Notes: generated by a model not told the origin, from the sequence alone. A stretch of 64,000 nt of DNA from Amaranthus tricolor (GCF_026212465.1 NC_080057.1:12391879-12455878); one strand, 5' to 3'. Shown: positions 32,022 to 46,100, numbered from the stretch's first letter. Made by a program: numbers and translations.

Positions 32022-33310
32022 CACATAACCAAACGTTCTCATTGCTGTTTTGAATCTACCAAACCATGCTCGTGGAGATTGCTTCAACCCATATAGTGCT
32101 TTCTTGAGCCTACATCCTTCCCCTTGAATATAGTCATTAGAGAAACCCGGAGGTGCTTTCATGTAGACTTCTTCTTCGATTTTTCCATGAAGGAAGTCAT
32201 TTTTTTACATCAAATTGGCACAATAGACAATCTTTGTTAGCTGCAACTGAAAATAAGACTCTAATTGTGTTGATCTTGGCCACAGGGGAGAAACTTTTCA
32301 TGTAGTCTACCCCATATGTCTGTGGATACCCTTTGGTTCAATGGTTCTATTTGCATGAAATTTAATTGAAAACACCCATTTGCAACCTATTCTCTTCTTC
32401 CCTTTGGGTAATTTGGAATTTTCCCAGGTTTTGTTCCTTTGAAGTGCTAAAACCTCTTCTTCCATCACCTTCCACCATCTAGGGTTTTGGAGTGCTTCTT
32501 CAACATTTCGGGGTATAGTATGAGAATACAATGAGGTATTGAAAGCTACAGCTGCTTCAGATAAGGAATCAGTATTACCTTGATCAAGTGGATACCGAGA
32601 CCTGTCTCAAACTCTGGATCATATCTCCTCGGAGAAGCACCCCTTGTACTCCTCAGTGGTAACTTATATCTGCACTGTTCTTGAACATCTAGTATATCAT
32701 TAATAACATCAATCAAAGGTTCAGAGTGTACCTCTTGTTCAGTATTTTACTTGATGCTTCAGACAGGACAGGGATAGTATGATGAAGAGGAAGTACTATG
32801 TCTTCAATGACAACAACTGTGGTTCACCTACTTGCTTTGTAGGATCAGGATCAATTACTATAGGATGTGTAAGCCAGATTAAGTCATCAATAGTAGTCTC
32901 CCCCCTGATGACTAAGCAGGGAATAATAATACAAGTCCTCAAAGAAGTCACAGTCCATAGTGGTTTAGAGTTTGTTATGGACTGGATCATAGCACCAATA
33001 CCCTTTCTGAGTTACCCCATACCCAAGAAAGACACATTTTAGAGTACGAGGTTCAAGTTTGTTACGGGCTTGTTTAGGAAGATGAACATTCACAACACAA
33101 CCAAACACACGGAGAGATAAAGAATGAAAAGAAGGGATATATAGTATGATGTGTTTGGAGGGTGGCTAAGGAAGTCTTGAAATTGAGGGATTTTATGGGA
33201 AGACAATTAGTTAGGTAAGTGGTAGTGGCAATTGCTTCGGGCCAAAAATGGGTGGGAATATGAGCTTCAAACATAAGAGCTTGTGTTATCTCAGGGAGAG
33301 TAATCGATTA
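32022..33310 (-). pseudogene. Ty1/copia pol remnant, upstream half (integrase end and RT)
   Basis: This is the 5' half of the element continued at 14018-15179. On the minus strand the integrase end reads LMFEAHIPTHFWPEAIATTT and LTNCLPIKSL near 33275-33190. The reverse transcriptase reads ALQNPRWWKVMEEEVLALQR, GCKWVFSIKFHAN, MKAPPGFSND and LKKALYGLKQSPRAWFGRF. Several frame changes and an internal gap (about 32580-32800) show decay that predates the Athila insertion. The upstream end fades at about 33310 and no LTR is visible. Confidence 0.9.
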
Positions 33311-34314
33311 TGGGCTCGTATGACTGCCTCTAGGTTATAAAAGGTAAAGGATGAATTAAGTTTAGAATGTGTACTATTATGACGATTAGAAATGTCCAAA
33401 AGAGTCTTGGGTAACTTCAGTTTTAAGATGAGATGTAATATGTTATATGTTAGTATAGTTGTATAGAACGCTTTTGGATGATGGTGTGATTTTCGTTATG
33501 CTTCAAGAGACGAGATCATCGAGGAACCCTTCTAGTTGATAGCTGAGGGCTGGATTCAATACCTTAAAGTGACGTTATCGGTGAGTAGTAGCAGTTCCTT
33601 AAAGGGTCTTGCCAGACTACTTGTTTTCTTGGAAAATAGTTTTATTAAAGTTGTTTTGAAATTGATAATTGTTGAGACAAATTTGTTGTACTTATTATGA
33701 TGATATTGTTATTTGGGTTAATGGATTAGGCTTACGAGCTGGTTGTTGATGGAGTAGAGAGACATTGTCTCCTATTCCCTATTTTTGAGGCGAATTGTCG
33801 TTTAAATATTGACTACCTTCACTCGCGAGAGACATAGCCTTAGAGCTAAGGGGTTCCTCTCAACTAGATTCCTAGTGCACACAAAGATGTAGGACTGTTG
33901 TTGCTTTTAAACCTTCGACGATTTATTGTGTTCCGTTTTGTTTTGGATTGCTTCTCCTTACTCAGTTAATATGACTCTCTGTTGTTTTCTCTTTTAGATT
34001 GCTCGTAGTTTCGGTACCGACCGGAAAGATGGGAACTCAAGGTGATGAGAATGAAAAGAGAAGACTTTTATGATTAGATTTTAAGATACTCTGTGTAGTA
34101 GACATGTTGAGCTATTTTTGTAGAACTAGGTTTTAATATGGATCATATAGATTTGTGGACATTTGAGCTTTCATGTATATTGTTTGAGGTTTTGGTATAG
34201 TTGTTGGCTTTGTGTACAGTTTCATGACCAATGAATTGGGATTGTGATTCGACATTATAGGAATTCAATTGATTTTTGTCTTCTTTTGGGCATGTAAACC
34301 CGATACAAATACCC
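33311..34314. other. Unassigned sequence
   Basis: No reading frame or repeat is recognised. A few relatively GC-rich phrases, such as CTTCAAGAGACGAGATCATC near 33500 and TCGGTACCGACCGGAAAGAT near 34011, look like decayed LTR sequence, but no partner is present. Confidence 0.4.
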
Positions 34315-36100
34315 TTGCTTAGTTTAAAAGAACATTTATAGCCTGTTAAAATTGCATTTTAACCTATTTAAGTTGGTGTTTTATGTTTCTTAAGTTGGTA
34401 TTTTAATCTATTTAATGGCGTTTTATGTTGCTTAAGTTGATATTTTTGAATAATGCAGTTTTTATTGATGAGTAACTAAAGAATCCTTTTTTAAATTTGA
34501 AATTAAATGCAATGTGAATAAAAACGATTTTCTTAAATTATGTGCTTAACAACCTGCTTAAATATTATTATAAAAACGAATTGGGTTGGGCCTCCTAAGA
34601 GGTGTCTCTCAAAGAGACGGTCTCTTACGATATCGGTTGATATTCAATAGTTATGTGGTAGCTTGGTGGTATAGTATATGCAGTACTATGGGTACAACTT
34701 GAGATCTATAATGGGCCGGATCGCTGCTAAAAGTCCGTCGACCCGTTTTAAAAGGATAAAGCCCGTTAATTTTCTAAAAGGGTTAAGCTTTTAACGAGTC
34801 GACCCAGAAAGAATATTAGTTGGTCTGGTTGGGTCGGGCTTTTGACATTTTTGTTTTTCTTTGTTTTATTTATTACATTTTTGTATATTTTCTTTATGCT
34901 CAAAATTTATCTATGTTTTTAACTCCATACCATTACTTCTTACATTTTATTAATTTATGTTAAATATTCCCAACATTTCTATTTGATGTCCTCATTTTTT
35001 TGTTTTAGGTAGTTTTATTTGTTATTTTCTAATTTTGATATTTTTTACTAACTTTATTTTAACATTTTTATAATTCTTATCATCTTCACTATTTTTGTAT
35101 ATTGTTCAAGAATAAATTTCTGCCTATTTTTCTTATAATATACTATTTTGTATTAATTTAATCATTGTTGAGACTTAACTTTAGAATTTGTATTATTTTA
35201 TTAGTTTTTATAATGGTAATGCCCATAATCAAATCACCTTTCTAAGTCGACTTGTCGTAAGTTATGAACTAACAGTAACAACAAAAAAAAAATATTTATT
35301 TACCTAATTATAAATTCAAAGACTCGTTTGTCTCCATGCCCCGTCTGCTACAATAAAAAGCGGGTAGCGACAAATAAAGTAATCGCACTAAAGCGGGCAG
35401 ACTTTTGAAATTTTAGGCTAGCGGGTATGTTTTTAAGGGCAAGCCCGATCGACTATCAACCTAAACCCGCCAACGAACACCTCTAAAAATGCAATTATCC
35501 AATTTTAACAAGTACCCTCTATGTCTCTTTTAATTTGCACAACTTTTTATTTTCGTTTGTAGTTTGTACCACTGATTTTGTACCTTTTTTTTTTTTTTGA
35601 AAATGATCTCACTTTATTTGTTTTAATCTCATCCATACTTTCTTCAACTAAACCACTCATTTCTGTCATTTATTAATTTTTTTTAAATTCTCCAACTTAA
35701 TTCTATTTCTAAATAAAATTCATTATTTGACAATGAGAAGGCCTTAATAAATAACGGTTATTTGTGAGGTTAATAATTCACCTTATGTGATAGGGTGAGA
35801 TTTTTGTTATTTTAATTTATCTTTATTATTCTTTGTCTTTTTATGATGATTTACTAATTACGGTTATTGATTAAGAATTTTCGTTCACAAAATTCTTGTG
35901 AGTGTCTCTTTGAGAGACCATCTCCTTTGGGCCGATCTATTATATATTTTTAAAAATATTGTAAGTTGACATTAAAATTAATTTAAGTAGACATTTAAGA
36001 TATATTAAAAGTAAACATTAAGGATACGGTAAATAGACATTAAGAATAATGTAAGTAGTTATTACGAATACAATAAATAAGCATTAATCTTTAATGGATT
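34315..36100. repeat. Inverted pair of GTCTCTCAAAGAGAC repeats with A/T-rich outer repeats
   Basis: A GGCCTCCTAAGAGGTGTC + TCTCAAAGAGAC arm at about 34590-34620 faces an inverted, imperfect copy at about 35900-35935. Outside each arm is a run of short repeats in opposite orientation: TTAAGTTGGT-type words at 34320-34450 and AAGTAGACATTAA-type words at 35955-36090. Together they look like one large MITE or two inserted copies. Inside are a hAT-like end (35488) and a Stowaway-like start (TACCCTCTATGTCTC at 35512). Borders are uncertain. Confidence 0.45.
34690..35488. mobile_element. Probable hAT-type non-autonomous element, left end unclear
   Basis: The right end reads CGAACACCTCTA, the inverse of the TAGAGGTGTTCG terminus seen in many plant hAT MITEs. 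GGGTCGACTCG/CGACCCG words are spread through the body in both orientations, as in that group. No matching left terminus or 8-bp duplication was found, so it may be truncated. Confidence 0.45.
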
Positions 36101-36289
36101 TGAGATATATGAAAAGACTAGCTGAATTTCGGTTTACAATTTATGCAAAATGAAGAGATTACTATAAGAAATGACAACTAACACCATTTACCTTGTAGGA
36201 AACACACCCTTTGATTTGATTATGATATCGACATCGACCTCGTTATTCCAAATTCCAATATAACAAAACTACCCTCTATGCTTACAAGC

Positions 36290-36451
36290 GCGCACTTGCA
36301 CTCTCCTCTCTTCTCTCCTGGCTCCCCTCTTTCTTTTCCTCCTCTGATCGACTGATCTCAAATCATTAGCTGATCGCTTTCTCTTAATTTAGGGCTTCAT
36401 ATTGCAATCCCCCATTCTTTTTAGATTTTGATTCCAATCTCAACCTAAAAT
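36290..36451 (+). promoter_or_regulatory. Pyrimidine-rich 5' leader of the ORP3 gene
   Basis: A CT-rich segment (CACTCTCCTCTCTTCTCTCC near 36299-36318 and further CT tracts) directly precedes the start codon at 36452. This is common for plant 5' leaders. No certain TATA box is seen and the transcription start is not determined. Confidence 0.45.
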
Positions 36452-39428
36452 ATGCCAAGCCCTAAGAAGATGGAAAATAAAGGCTTTTTCGCTTCAATGT
36501 CTTCCAGTTTATCCATGTTCAGTAACGCCATGCATCGATCTGTCAACGGGTTTACCTTTTTCTCTTTTTCACATTTTCTGCTTTTTTTTGCTTGAATTCT
36601 TCTTTGATTCTGTGTTATATCAAGTTATTATAGGGGATAATTGAATTTTGCTGATTTTATTCGAAATTTATGGCTAATTTGGTGTGTTTAATGTTGTCAG
36701 ATTACTTTATTGCTTTTTATTATTATTATTATTATTATAGTTCTTTCATTTTCTTTAATAAATATGGTAATTTTAATTTTTGTGTGATATAAATTCTAGG
36801 TTGTTAGGATATGAAAATTTGGAAGTTGTAAATCCTGAAGGGGGTAAAGATGATGCTGAGGAAGAAGCCCACAGAGGAAGATGGAAACAAGAGGTGTGTG
36901 TTTCTATTTTCTTATCATTTTCTGCTAGATCAGCAATTTTTCCTGAATTTGACTTTTTTTATCCTCATTGTTATGTTCAATCTATATGCTCAAAAAGTAT
37001 CGGATTTGGAGTTCTCTCGGAAACTTTATAATTAGAAAGCTTTCTATTGGTATTTTCTCAAGTAATGATATATACAGTACCTATCTAACATGTTAATGAT
37101 TGCATATCAGCATATGGGTTCTATATTATGTAGGGTAGAACTATTCTATTAGGTTTTTGTGAGAGAATTAAGACAAAAACAAAAATGATTATTATGTGGA
37201 CGTAATTAGAGGAGAGAATTAATTTCGCATTAGACCAAAAGATAGAATGTGAGACCACAGCCAAAATGGAAATGTTAGCAAAGTTAAAAGGGCATGTCCA
37301 AATTGAATGTGTGTCGAATTCAATGGGAGGGATGGAGTAACTAATTCATGTTTGTTGTTTTTTAGTATGCATTTCTTTTGGTTTATTAGTATTTTTAATC
37401 CCTTTGTTGTTAAAAAAGATAACGTTGTATACATTCGAACCCCCCTGCCCTTGGTCTATTCCTGCCTAGGATTGATTTTAGTGGTAAATGTAATATTAGA
37501 AATTTAGAATTGTAAAGGATAGAAAAAAATACAGCTACAGGCCCCAAAGGCATCACTATAAACTAGTTATAGCGATGAGTAAAAGCAAAATGCTTGCTAC
37601 CATTAACGTTCCTTTAACAACTTGGTAGTTCTCTTTTACACTTGCTATCACCAAGCTTCGAGGCGAATAATCTTTTATTCTGCTACATTTTTAAAATTTT
37701 AAGCTTGAAGCATCACTTGACTTGCCTTTTGAACGGATAGAATAGGATTCAACTGTCAATATTTTGGTAAGGGAGTGCTATCTAGTACTGTAATGAAAAG
37801 CATTTTGGATAATGAAGATTTAAGGATCGCATGTTGCTAAAATTATAAGTTTTGAATATAATTTGTCAAAATTTTGGCATGGAAAGATAAAGACATGATA
37901 AGAAGGAAAGTGTTGTGAGCACATTTGTAGGTATGCAGTGTTTTCCCTTTTATAGTATTTGATAATTCGTGGATAAAACCATGTTTCCTGAAATCAATTA
38001 TTGTATTCGAAATCAATTATTGTATTCCTGTTAGTGTGGGATACCTTAAAACCAGAGTACCCAATAAAAAAAACTATATAACTATGGAAACCTTCTAAGA
38101 TACCTTGCGGCAACAGTTTAACATGATAAAATTATGGAACTGCATAATAATAACAGGAATAACATATATAAAGAATGAAGATTTGGAATCTGAAACTTAC
38201 ACTGAGATTCCTTGAGTGCATTGCATGGCTGCATGCGTGGGTGAGCCAAAATTTTTGCAGAGAAGCATATATTTTGCAGAGACTAAAATCTTCCAATATA
38301 AATAATTAGTCTAAGAACTCGGAGTTTGTTAGTATGAAAGTACATATAAATATAAATTTCAAATAAAGATGCAATTGCATATACTGTGAAAATCATAATA
38401 ATTTTAATGAAATGTAATTATTGATATACATGTTTTATAACAACATAACGATTGTATGTTTGAATAAATAATTGTGGACTATATATATATATATTCTTCC
38501 CAAAGTAATTACTTTTATAAAACTGGTGATTTTTTTTAAAATTTTCTTTACAAAGATTGAGATGTTTGTAAAAACTTATTGTCCACATAATCAAGTAATG
38601 TACATATTCCCAATAAAATTATAACACATGACAAAAAGTATAGTTGTCATTTTTTCATTTTTCAACAAAATTAATAATATTTATGATGTTAAATTCTTTA
38701 AATTGTATAATATAGTTTATATTATAAAACGTATGCATTTCTATATAACATAGTTTATATGTTAAATTAAATCATTGCTTGTGAAATAGTTATCACCAAA
38801 TCATACATTGCTATATAATGTTGTTAAAATGATTTTAAATTAATTATACATATTTGACAAAATAAATATTTTTTAAAAATTTACCTTAAATACTTAAAAT
38901 CATAACAAAATGTAATTAAATCTTTGACTGCTACACAATCACATTTGAACTTGTAAAAATTATCCATTTGGCAAAGGTCTAGTTTTTGTCATTTGGAATT
39001 TTTTTAATTCTTTTTATTAAATTTAGAAATCCCATCACATGTCTCACCATCCTTAGTTCTAAAAACAATGCGCCTTATGTCTTAGTTTTAGGAGACGCGA
39101 GGCATGAGGCGCACCGAGGCGCAAAAGGCCTTTTTTTAAGTCACGAGGTGCAAGGCGGAGGCGCGGGCTTTTTGTATACGAGGCGCACAATTTCGCTAAA
39201 AAACTCCATAATCAATTTTAAAATAAGGCAAAATGTTAAAAAACTACCTAGTATATACCCCATTTTGCAAAAAACTACCTTAAATAAAAATTTTTGCAAA
39301 AAACTACCTTATATAATACAATTGTTTGCAAAACACTACCTTATAACGGATTGTGGCCTTTGACCGCTATCTTTAACCGTTGACCCGCATGTGAGACGCA
39401 CGTGATGCATTACTGTATTTAATTTTTA

Positions 39429-39462
<34 letters not shown>

Positions 39463-39733
39463 CATTATTATTATTACTATTATTATTATTATTATTATTA
39501 ATATTATTAATTTTTTTCTTAAAAATAAAAATAATAATAATAATAATTTAAAATAAAATAAAAATAAAAACAAAAGTAAAATAATAATAATAATAATAAT
39601 AAAATAAATAATATAAAAATTTTTAAAAAAATTTAAAATAAAATTAATTTTTATTTTTTTTACTTTTGTTTTTATTTTTATTTTATTTAAAATTTTTATT
39701 ATTATTATTTTTTTTATTTTTAAAAAAATTAAA

Positions 39734-39818
<85 letters not shown>

Positions 39819-39883
39819 AATAAAAACAAAAATTAAAAAAAAAAAAATAATAATTAAAATTAAAAAAAAATAAAATAATAATA

Positions 39884-39926
<43 letters not shown>

Positions 39927-40107
39927 TAAAAATAAAATTAAAAATAAAAATAAAAAAAATAATTATAATAATAATAAAAAAAAAATAGTTTTTTTAAATT
40001 TTTTTTATTTTTATATTTATTATTATTTTTTTTATTTTTACTTTTCTTTATATTTTTATTTTATTTTAAATTTTTATTATTATTATTATTTTTATTTTTT
40101 TTAAAAA

Positions 40108-40169
<62 letters not shown>

Positions 40170-43100
40170 TAAAAATAAAAATTAAATACAGTAATGCATC
40201 ACGTGCGTCTCACATGCGGGTCAACGGTTAAAGATAGCGGTCAAAGGCCACAATCCGTTATAAGGTAGTGTTTTGCAAACAATTGTATTATATAAGGTAG
40301 TTTTTTGCAAAAATTTTTATTCAAGGTAGTTTTTTGCAAAATGGGGCATATACTAGGTAGTTTTTTAACATTTTGCCTTAAAATAGTAATGTATTAATGT
40401 AATGACAAGTGATCATAATAATGGTAGCATAGAAGTAATTAATGACAATACATGCATTGAAAAAGTACATGCTTAGATCCGATTGTTATAAAAAAATGTA
40501 ATCCAAATAAATTGGGTACATCAATTACAACAATTGATTTATAATAAATTGGGAAGGCTTATTAGGTAACTGATCTTATTATTTATAACTAATATACAAT
40601 GGCTAGAAAAATTAAACAGTTAGATCATTGACCCTTAACAATATATCAACAAAAGGAAAAGAGAGAAAAGTCCTCTTTAAAGTTTAAATAAAAAGACAAA
40701 ATTAAAAAAGGTCTTTGTGGGTGTCGATGTTGACATTAAGAAAGACAAAACTAAAAATCCCTCTTTAAACAGAAAAAATGGAAGAGAAAAAAGAGAAAAA
40801 AAACCACTTGAAAATTCTACAATGAAGAAAGGAGAAAAGAATAGAGAAGAAAGAAGAAAGGAGAAGAGAAGAGAAGAAAATAACTAATCAGTAAAAATCC
40901 GTTTAATCTACAATCAATTTCATTTAGTAAAAATCAGTTGAATGAGTAAAAAAGTAGGTGAATTAAACAGGGCCGAAGCTTCAAGACTAGAATCATGCGG
41001 GAGAGGTAAATTTTAGGGCTTTTTTTGTCTTCTAATTTCCAAACTCAATCAAACAGCTTTACTTTAGGGTTATTTGGTCAAAGTAAACAACTTTATCAAA
41101 TAACAAAACTAGCATGCATGAGGCGAGAGAAACGCAAGAGGCGTGCAAGGCGGTGGCAAGAGGGAGATGTTTTTGACCTCGCCTTAGGGCACCTAACGCC
41201 TAGACGCGCCTCGAGCGCGGTTTTTAAAAAAGCCTTTTGCTCTTTTGCGCCTTGCGCTTTTTTCGCTTTTGTTTTTTCATTGGAAGAATTTTTTTTAATA
41301 ATTTGCCATGTACTCCCTTCATTCTCTTATATTCTTCTCACATTCCCCGTTGAAAAATTTTAAAATGTTCTCATTTTAAATCATTCTATTTTAGTAACCA
41401 ATAGAATTCAAGATAATCATTGCACTTACACTCTTATCTGAAAAAATTAAGTTACATTTTAATTCTCAATTTAATTAACTTAATTCTATTTAATTAATTG
41501 TTTACGCACCCAATGAAATTTAATGATATTATTAAATTTACAGTTTAATCTAGATCTTTAGTTTTTTTTTTCCTAATTTTTTCTTATCTCTGTCGTATCC
41601 AATGTGTAATTATTTTTGTTTTGGTTTCTTCCGAAATTCCAAATAGGAAGATAAAAAAGAACGGAGGGAGTAACAATTATTCTAAAAAAGGTTGTCTTCC
41701 TTCAGGAACTTCATCTTTTTTCTCCTCTTCCTATGGCTTCTTAGATTTTCAGTCTTCTTTTATTTTCTAGTTTTTCTTTCAATTTTTTTTCTTCAACACT
41801 TGCTTTTAATGAATTCTTTTATAATTTTTTTATTTTTTTCTTCATTCAACTTCCCTCTTCTTTAATTTATCCTTCTTCTTTCTTCTAGATTTTTCATTTC
41901 TATTCTCTAATGGGTTTCCATTACCCTCCTTTTCCTTTTTTAATAATTAGTCATAGAACAATTGGATAGATTGCTTTAGATTTGGGTACATTTTTATGTT
42001 ATATTGTACTATTTTAGTAGCTTAGCGCAATGATAATGAATGTTTTTTGATCTTTCATGCAATTTTAATATGAATTATCATGTATTTTGAATATGAAATA
42101 TGTTCTAGAATTGTTTTCTAAGATTTTGAGCCAAAAAGTGCCCCTCATCTATGAAAAGCTTGCACTTTCGCCTTGCTCCATGTGCCTAGGTGCCTCCTGG
42201 ACCTTTTGCACCTAGTGCCTTTTAAAACTAAGCCATCATTATCTGTAAAACCCTTCTATATATTTTTTTTTAATTTTTGATCTTGTCTTCTATCCTTTCT
42301 TCCAATTTCTATTTTCAAATATGAGCTCACCTAACTCTTTGCAATTCTTTCGAATTTGATCTTGTGACCAAGTTATTGATCATTTATTTTGGTTAAAACC
42401 AGCTTCATTTAATCAATTCCCCACCCTCCCCCGCTTTGCTGTCAAATCGCCTCTTACTCTTCTTGCTTGCATTTTCCGTACCTGTCAACTATCACTGTCA
42501 TTTCTGCTTTGTGCATTTTTAGCTACTTCCCTTTAAAATATGTGAATTGAGTTTATTCTATGTTTTTGAAGTTGTAGGCGTGATTGAATAGTTATTGCTT
42601 TATCTTATTTCCTTTGCGGAAATACACTGGTTTGGCAGTCGTTTTTTCTATAGTTTTATCAGTTTAATTCATGCATTTACTCATTGTTCTGTTGGTATGA
42701 TGAACTCCTCAAATTTAAGCTGAAAAGCTTTTCATTTCACTCTTGTTAATGCTTAGCCTCAACCATGAATAGTTTGTTCAATACCTTATGTCAATGTCTA
42801 TATGTAAAAAAGTAAAATAAAAAACAATAACTTCATAATGTGAAAATAAACCCTCATATTTTTTAGGTTGATGGCACCAATACTTGATCCCTTGATCTTA
42901 TGGCTAAAGGTTCACCACCACTAGGGTAGCTTCTACTTCAATAAAATGCATGAGAGCTACTTGGTAAAACTAGAAAGAATAACCATAAAGGAATTAGACA
43001 TTGAGAATATTTAAGACTAACTTAATAAGACCTCACAAGACAGTTTTTTTGTTTTGGTATAAATCACCGATGTTATTCAAAATAGAATATACAAATAATG

Positions 43101-46100
43101 TGGAATTGAAAAACGTTGCGACTGAAAAAAAGTAGGTCAATGTTTACTCCTAAGGTTGTCTCTTATCTTTTAGACTTGAAGCCATTGCAGTATGTATAAT
43201 AGTTTACTCTCTTGTTAAAGAATACTGCAAGTCTTTGGTTTAGTGCTAATAGGAGCTCAGCACTATATTTTTTGACCGGATGAGGTATGGGTGCTTTTAT
43301 TTCTACTTTTTGGTCATTAGAGTTGTTTGATCTGTTGTTTTCAAATAGGAACCTGACTTTCTACCTTGTATAAATTTTTATAATGTAGTCGTACAACTAG
43401 CATTGAACTTATTTAATTAATAATAAGGATTTAGTAGTAATTGATTATGTTGTACATTATACCCTTGAAAAATTTACAAAAATTGTGCATTTTTAGAAAA
43501 TTAAGCTCTTGTTAGAAAAGCAATCTTTATGTAATTTATGGTATCATTGAAAGTAATAGATAAATCCCTGTTATCTCACTCTAATTAATTTGGCAAAAGG
43601 AGTTGTTGGACCCAGACTCAATGTATATGAAGATTTTGTTGTCATGTTACGGATTATAATGAATCTTTTGTATCAGTCTTTTATATTTTATATATTCTTG
43701 TTGTACATGTGTCAATCTTGCTTTGCTTTTTGTTCTACTACATTTCGTTCCATAGTGCATTGTTTGGATAAAAGGAAATGCAGTCAAAGTATGGGAGATG
43801 GCAACTGGAAGGGAAGAAAAATGCAAGGGAGGGATATTGTAGGGATATATTTTGAAATGTTGCAAAAACTAATCCCTATGAAAGATTGGAAAGAAACTCA
43901 CAACTCTACGCTTCCCTCCCCTTGCCTCTGCTTCCTTTCCGTTCCCTTCCTGAAATTGCTTCGTCTAATGTCAATCCAAACCACCTATATTAGTACTTGC
44001 TTTGGCCACTTGTATGAAATTATATGCCAATTCATGCAAGTAGCATGAATTTGTAAACATCCTGTTTTAGAATACCCAACTTCCATGTCGTCATTATTTG
44101 GAACTGCAGAATTTTAAATGCTTTTTTATATCATTGTTAAATTAATTAATATGTATGGAAGTCTGAAATTTGAAATATATGACATAGTAATGGACACGAG
44201 TATTTAGATTTAATTCTTTTGACCTTCATGAAAGTGAGTTTCAGTTCAAATACAAAGTTTAGATAAGTTCAATTAAATATGATAAGTTCATATAAGGGCT
44301 TCCCATGTTCAAGTGACCAGTTAAGTCATTAGAATAAGTTCATGCAAGTGAGTTTTAGCCATTCACGTGAAATGATAATGCCTTAGCAAAAGCTGATATT
44401 CTCTATTGAACCTTGAAGAATTATTGCATTTTATATGGAGACACTTTTTCTATTGTACTTTCAGGAATGCTTCTCATTTTTCGCTTGGCCCTTAATGTTT
44501 ACCTTTATTTGTCAACTTTCCATACACAGGAGAGAGATAGTTACTGGAAAATGATGCAGAAGTATATCGGATCTGATGTAACGTCAATGGTGACACTGCC
44601 CGTCATAATCTTTGAGCCTATGACTATGCTGCAGAAAATGGCAGAGGTTTATGCCTTCTCTTGCTTCTCATTTATGTCTGCACAGTGTTATCTGTACTTA
44701 GACTCTGTTTTGATAACATTGACACTGGAATCTGGTGTATACTTTGACAGTTAATGGAGTACTCCCACCTATTAGATCAGGCTGATGAATGTGAAGATCC
44801 TTATTTACAGCTGGTTTATGCAGGTGAGGTGGCTCTCTTAGTATATTTACGACTAATTTGTTTTTATCATTTATACATTTTTGCTTGCAGCATCTTGGGC
44901 AATATCTGTATACTATGCTTTTCAGCGCACATGGAAGCCTTTTAATCCCATTCTTGGTGAAACCTATGAAATGGTCAATCATAATGGAATTACTTTTCTT
45001 TCGGAGCAGGTTTGTATGTATTTTATCCTATCAAATTGAACACAATGCTTGTATATCTTCTCTTAAAACAGTGGCTTTTGCATAATCTCTTATTCTAAAT
45101 TAGTCTGGCAAATTAATAATGTGTTTGGCTGTTCTTTCTTTTAAAGCACTATTGCTTATGGTTTATTTTTTATATTTATATAAAAAAATCAGGTGAGTCA
45201 TCATCCTCCTATGAGTGCTGGACATTGTGAAAACGAGCATTTCACATATGATGTGACATCCAAGCTGAAGACAAAATTTTTAGGGAACTCTCTTGATGTC
45301 TATCCCGTTGGAAGGTGAGGATACTATTTATATTTGTCGCTTCTTGGTCTGTAGACGGTATAACTTATTACTATTTTTCTTGTGGAGCTGCACATATGTG
45401 GGCAGCACAAATTGTTCTAAGCCCAATTTATTTGTGTTCCCGTAATACTATGCACACAAAAAGATACTGGGAAAATTTACGCTAGAAGGTAGCATTTGTA
45501 GCCTGCGGTACATAATGGTACAATTTAGCTTTCTGATCAAGCTGGAGTCATGTTTTCTGTTTTGAATTCCGGATAGGTTGGCTTTTTATTATGTGTTCTT
45601 GCCATGGGTCTTGCTTGAGTTAGGTTTATGTTTACTAATTGAAAAAATGAAAATTAATCAAGCATCATTTAAGGTGTTCTCAGAAGACACACCAGAGGTA
45701 TCACTTGACATATCTGATTAACGCAAAGATAAGTGTCTGTTAGTGGTTGGCAGGCATGAGAGACTGCTTGCTACTTCTCCTCGTTTCATAGCTTATGCAC
45801 ATGATTGTTCTTGATAATATAGTTTTCATGCTGTCCGATAGGCTGTTTATTCAACATTTTTAATTGTGATAATATAGTTTTTCATGCTACTTCTCTCTGT
45901 TTCATAGCTTATGCACATAGATATATATTTCTTTTTCTTTCCTTAGTTTAGGCCTAATATATCTTATTTAGAAAATTAAAATTATATTTTATTTTATTTT
46001 GCCGTATTCCCCTACTCGTATCCAATGATAGGACGGTGTTCGCGTATCCTAGAATTCTAAAATTGTCGTACTGGACACTACGATCCACACCCGTATTCGA

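Larger units (their letters stand above)
39081..42232. mobile_element. Putative TIR element rich in GAGGCGC/GCGCCT words (intron 2)
   Basis: The left border CTTAGTTTTAGGAGACGCGA and the right border, whose inverse is CTTAGTTTTAAAAGGC, form an imperfect inverted pair. Near both ends and again at 41110-41270 the sequence is rich in GAGGCGC, GGCGCAAAAGG and related words that stand out from the AT-rich intron. There is no coding capacity. No clear target duplication was found. It contains the foldback at 39226-40378 and the Stowaway MITE at 41313-41670. Confidence 0.4.

Noticed and set aside
39373..39573. Frame rich in isoleucine and leucine
   Set aside because: Translation of the (ATT)n/(AAT)n centre of the foldback.
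43755..43985. Possible Tourist-like MITE with TGTTTGGAT ends
   Set aside because: Ends match over only about 8 bp and no TTA/TAA duplication is present.
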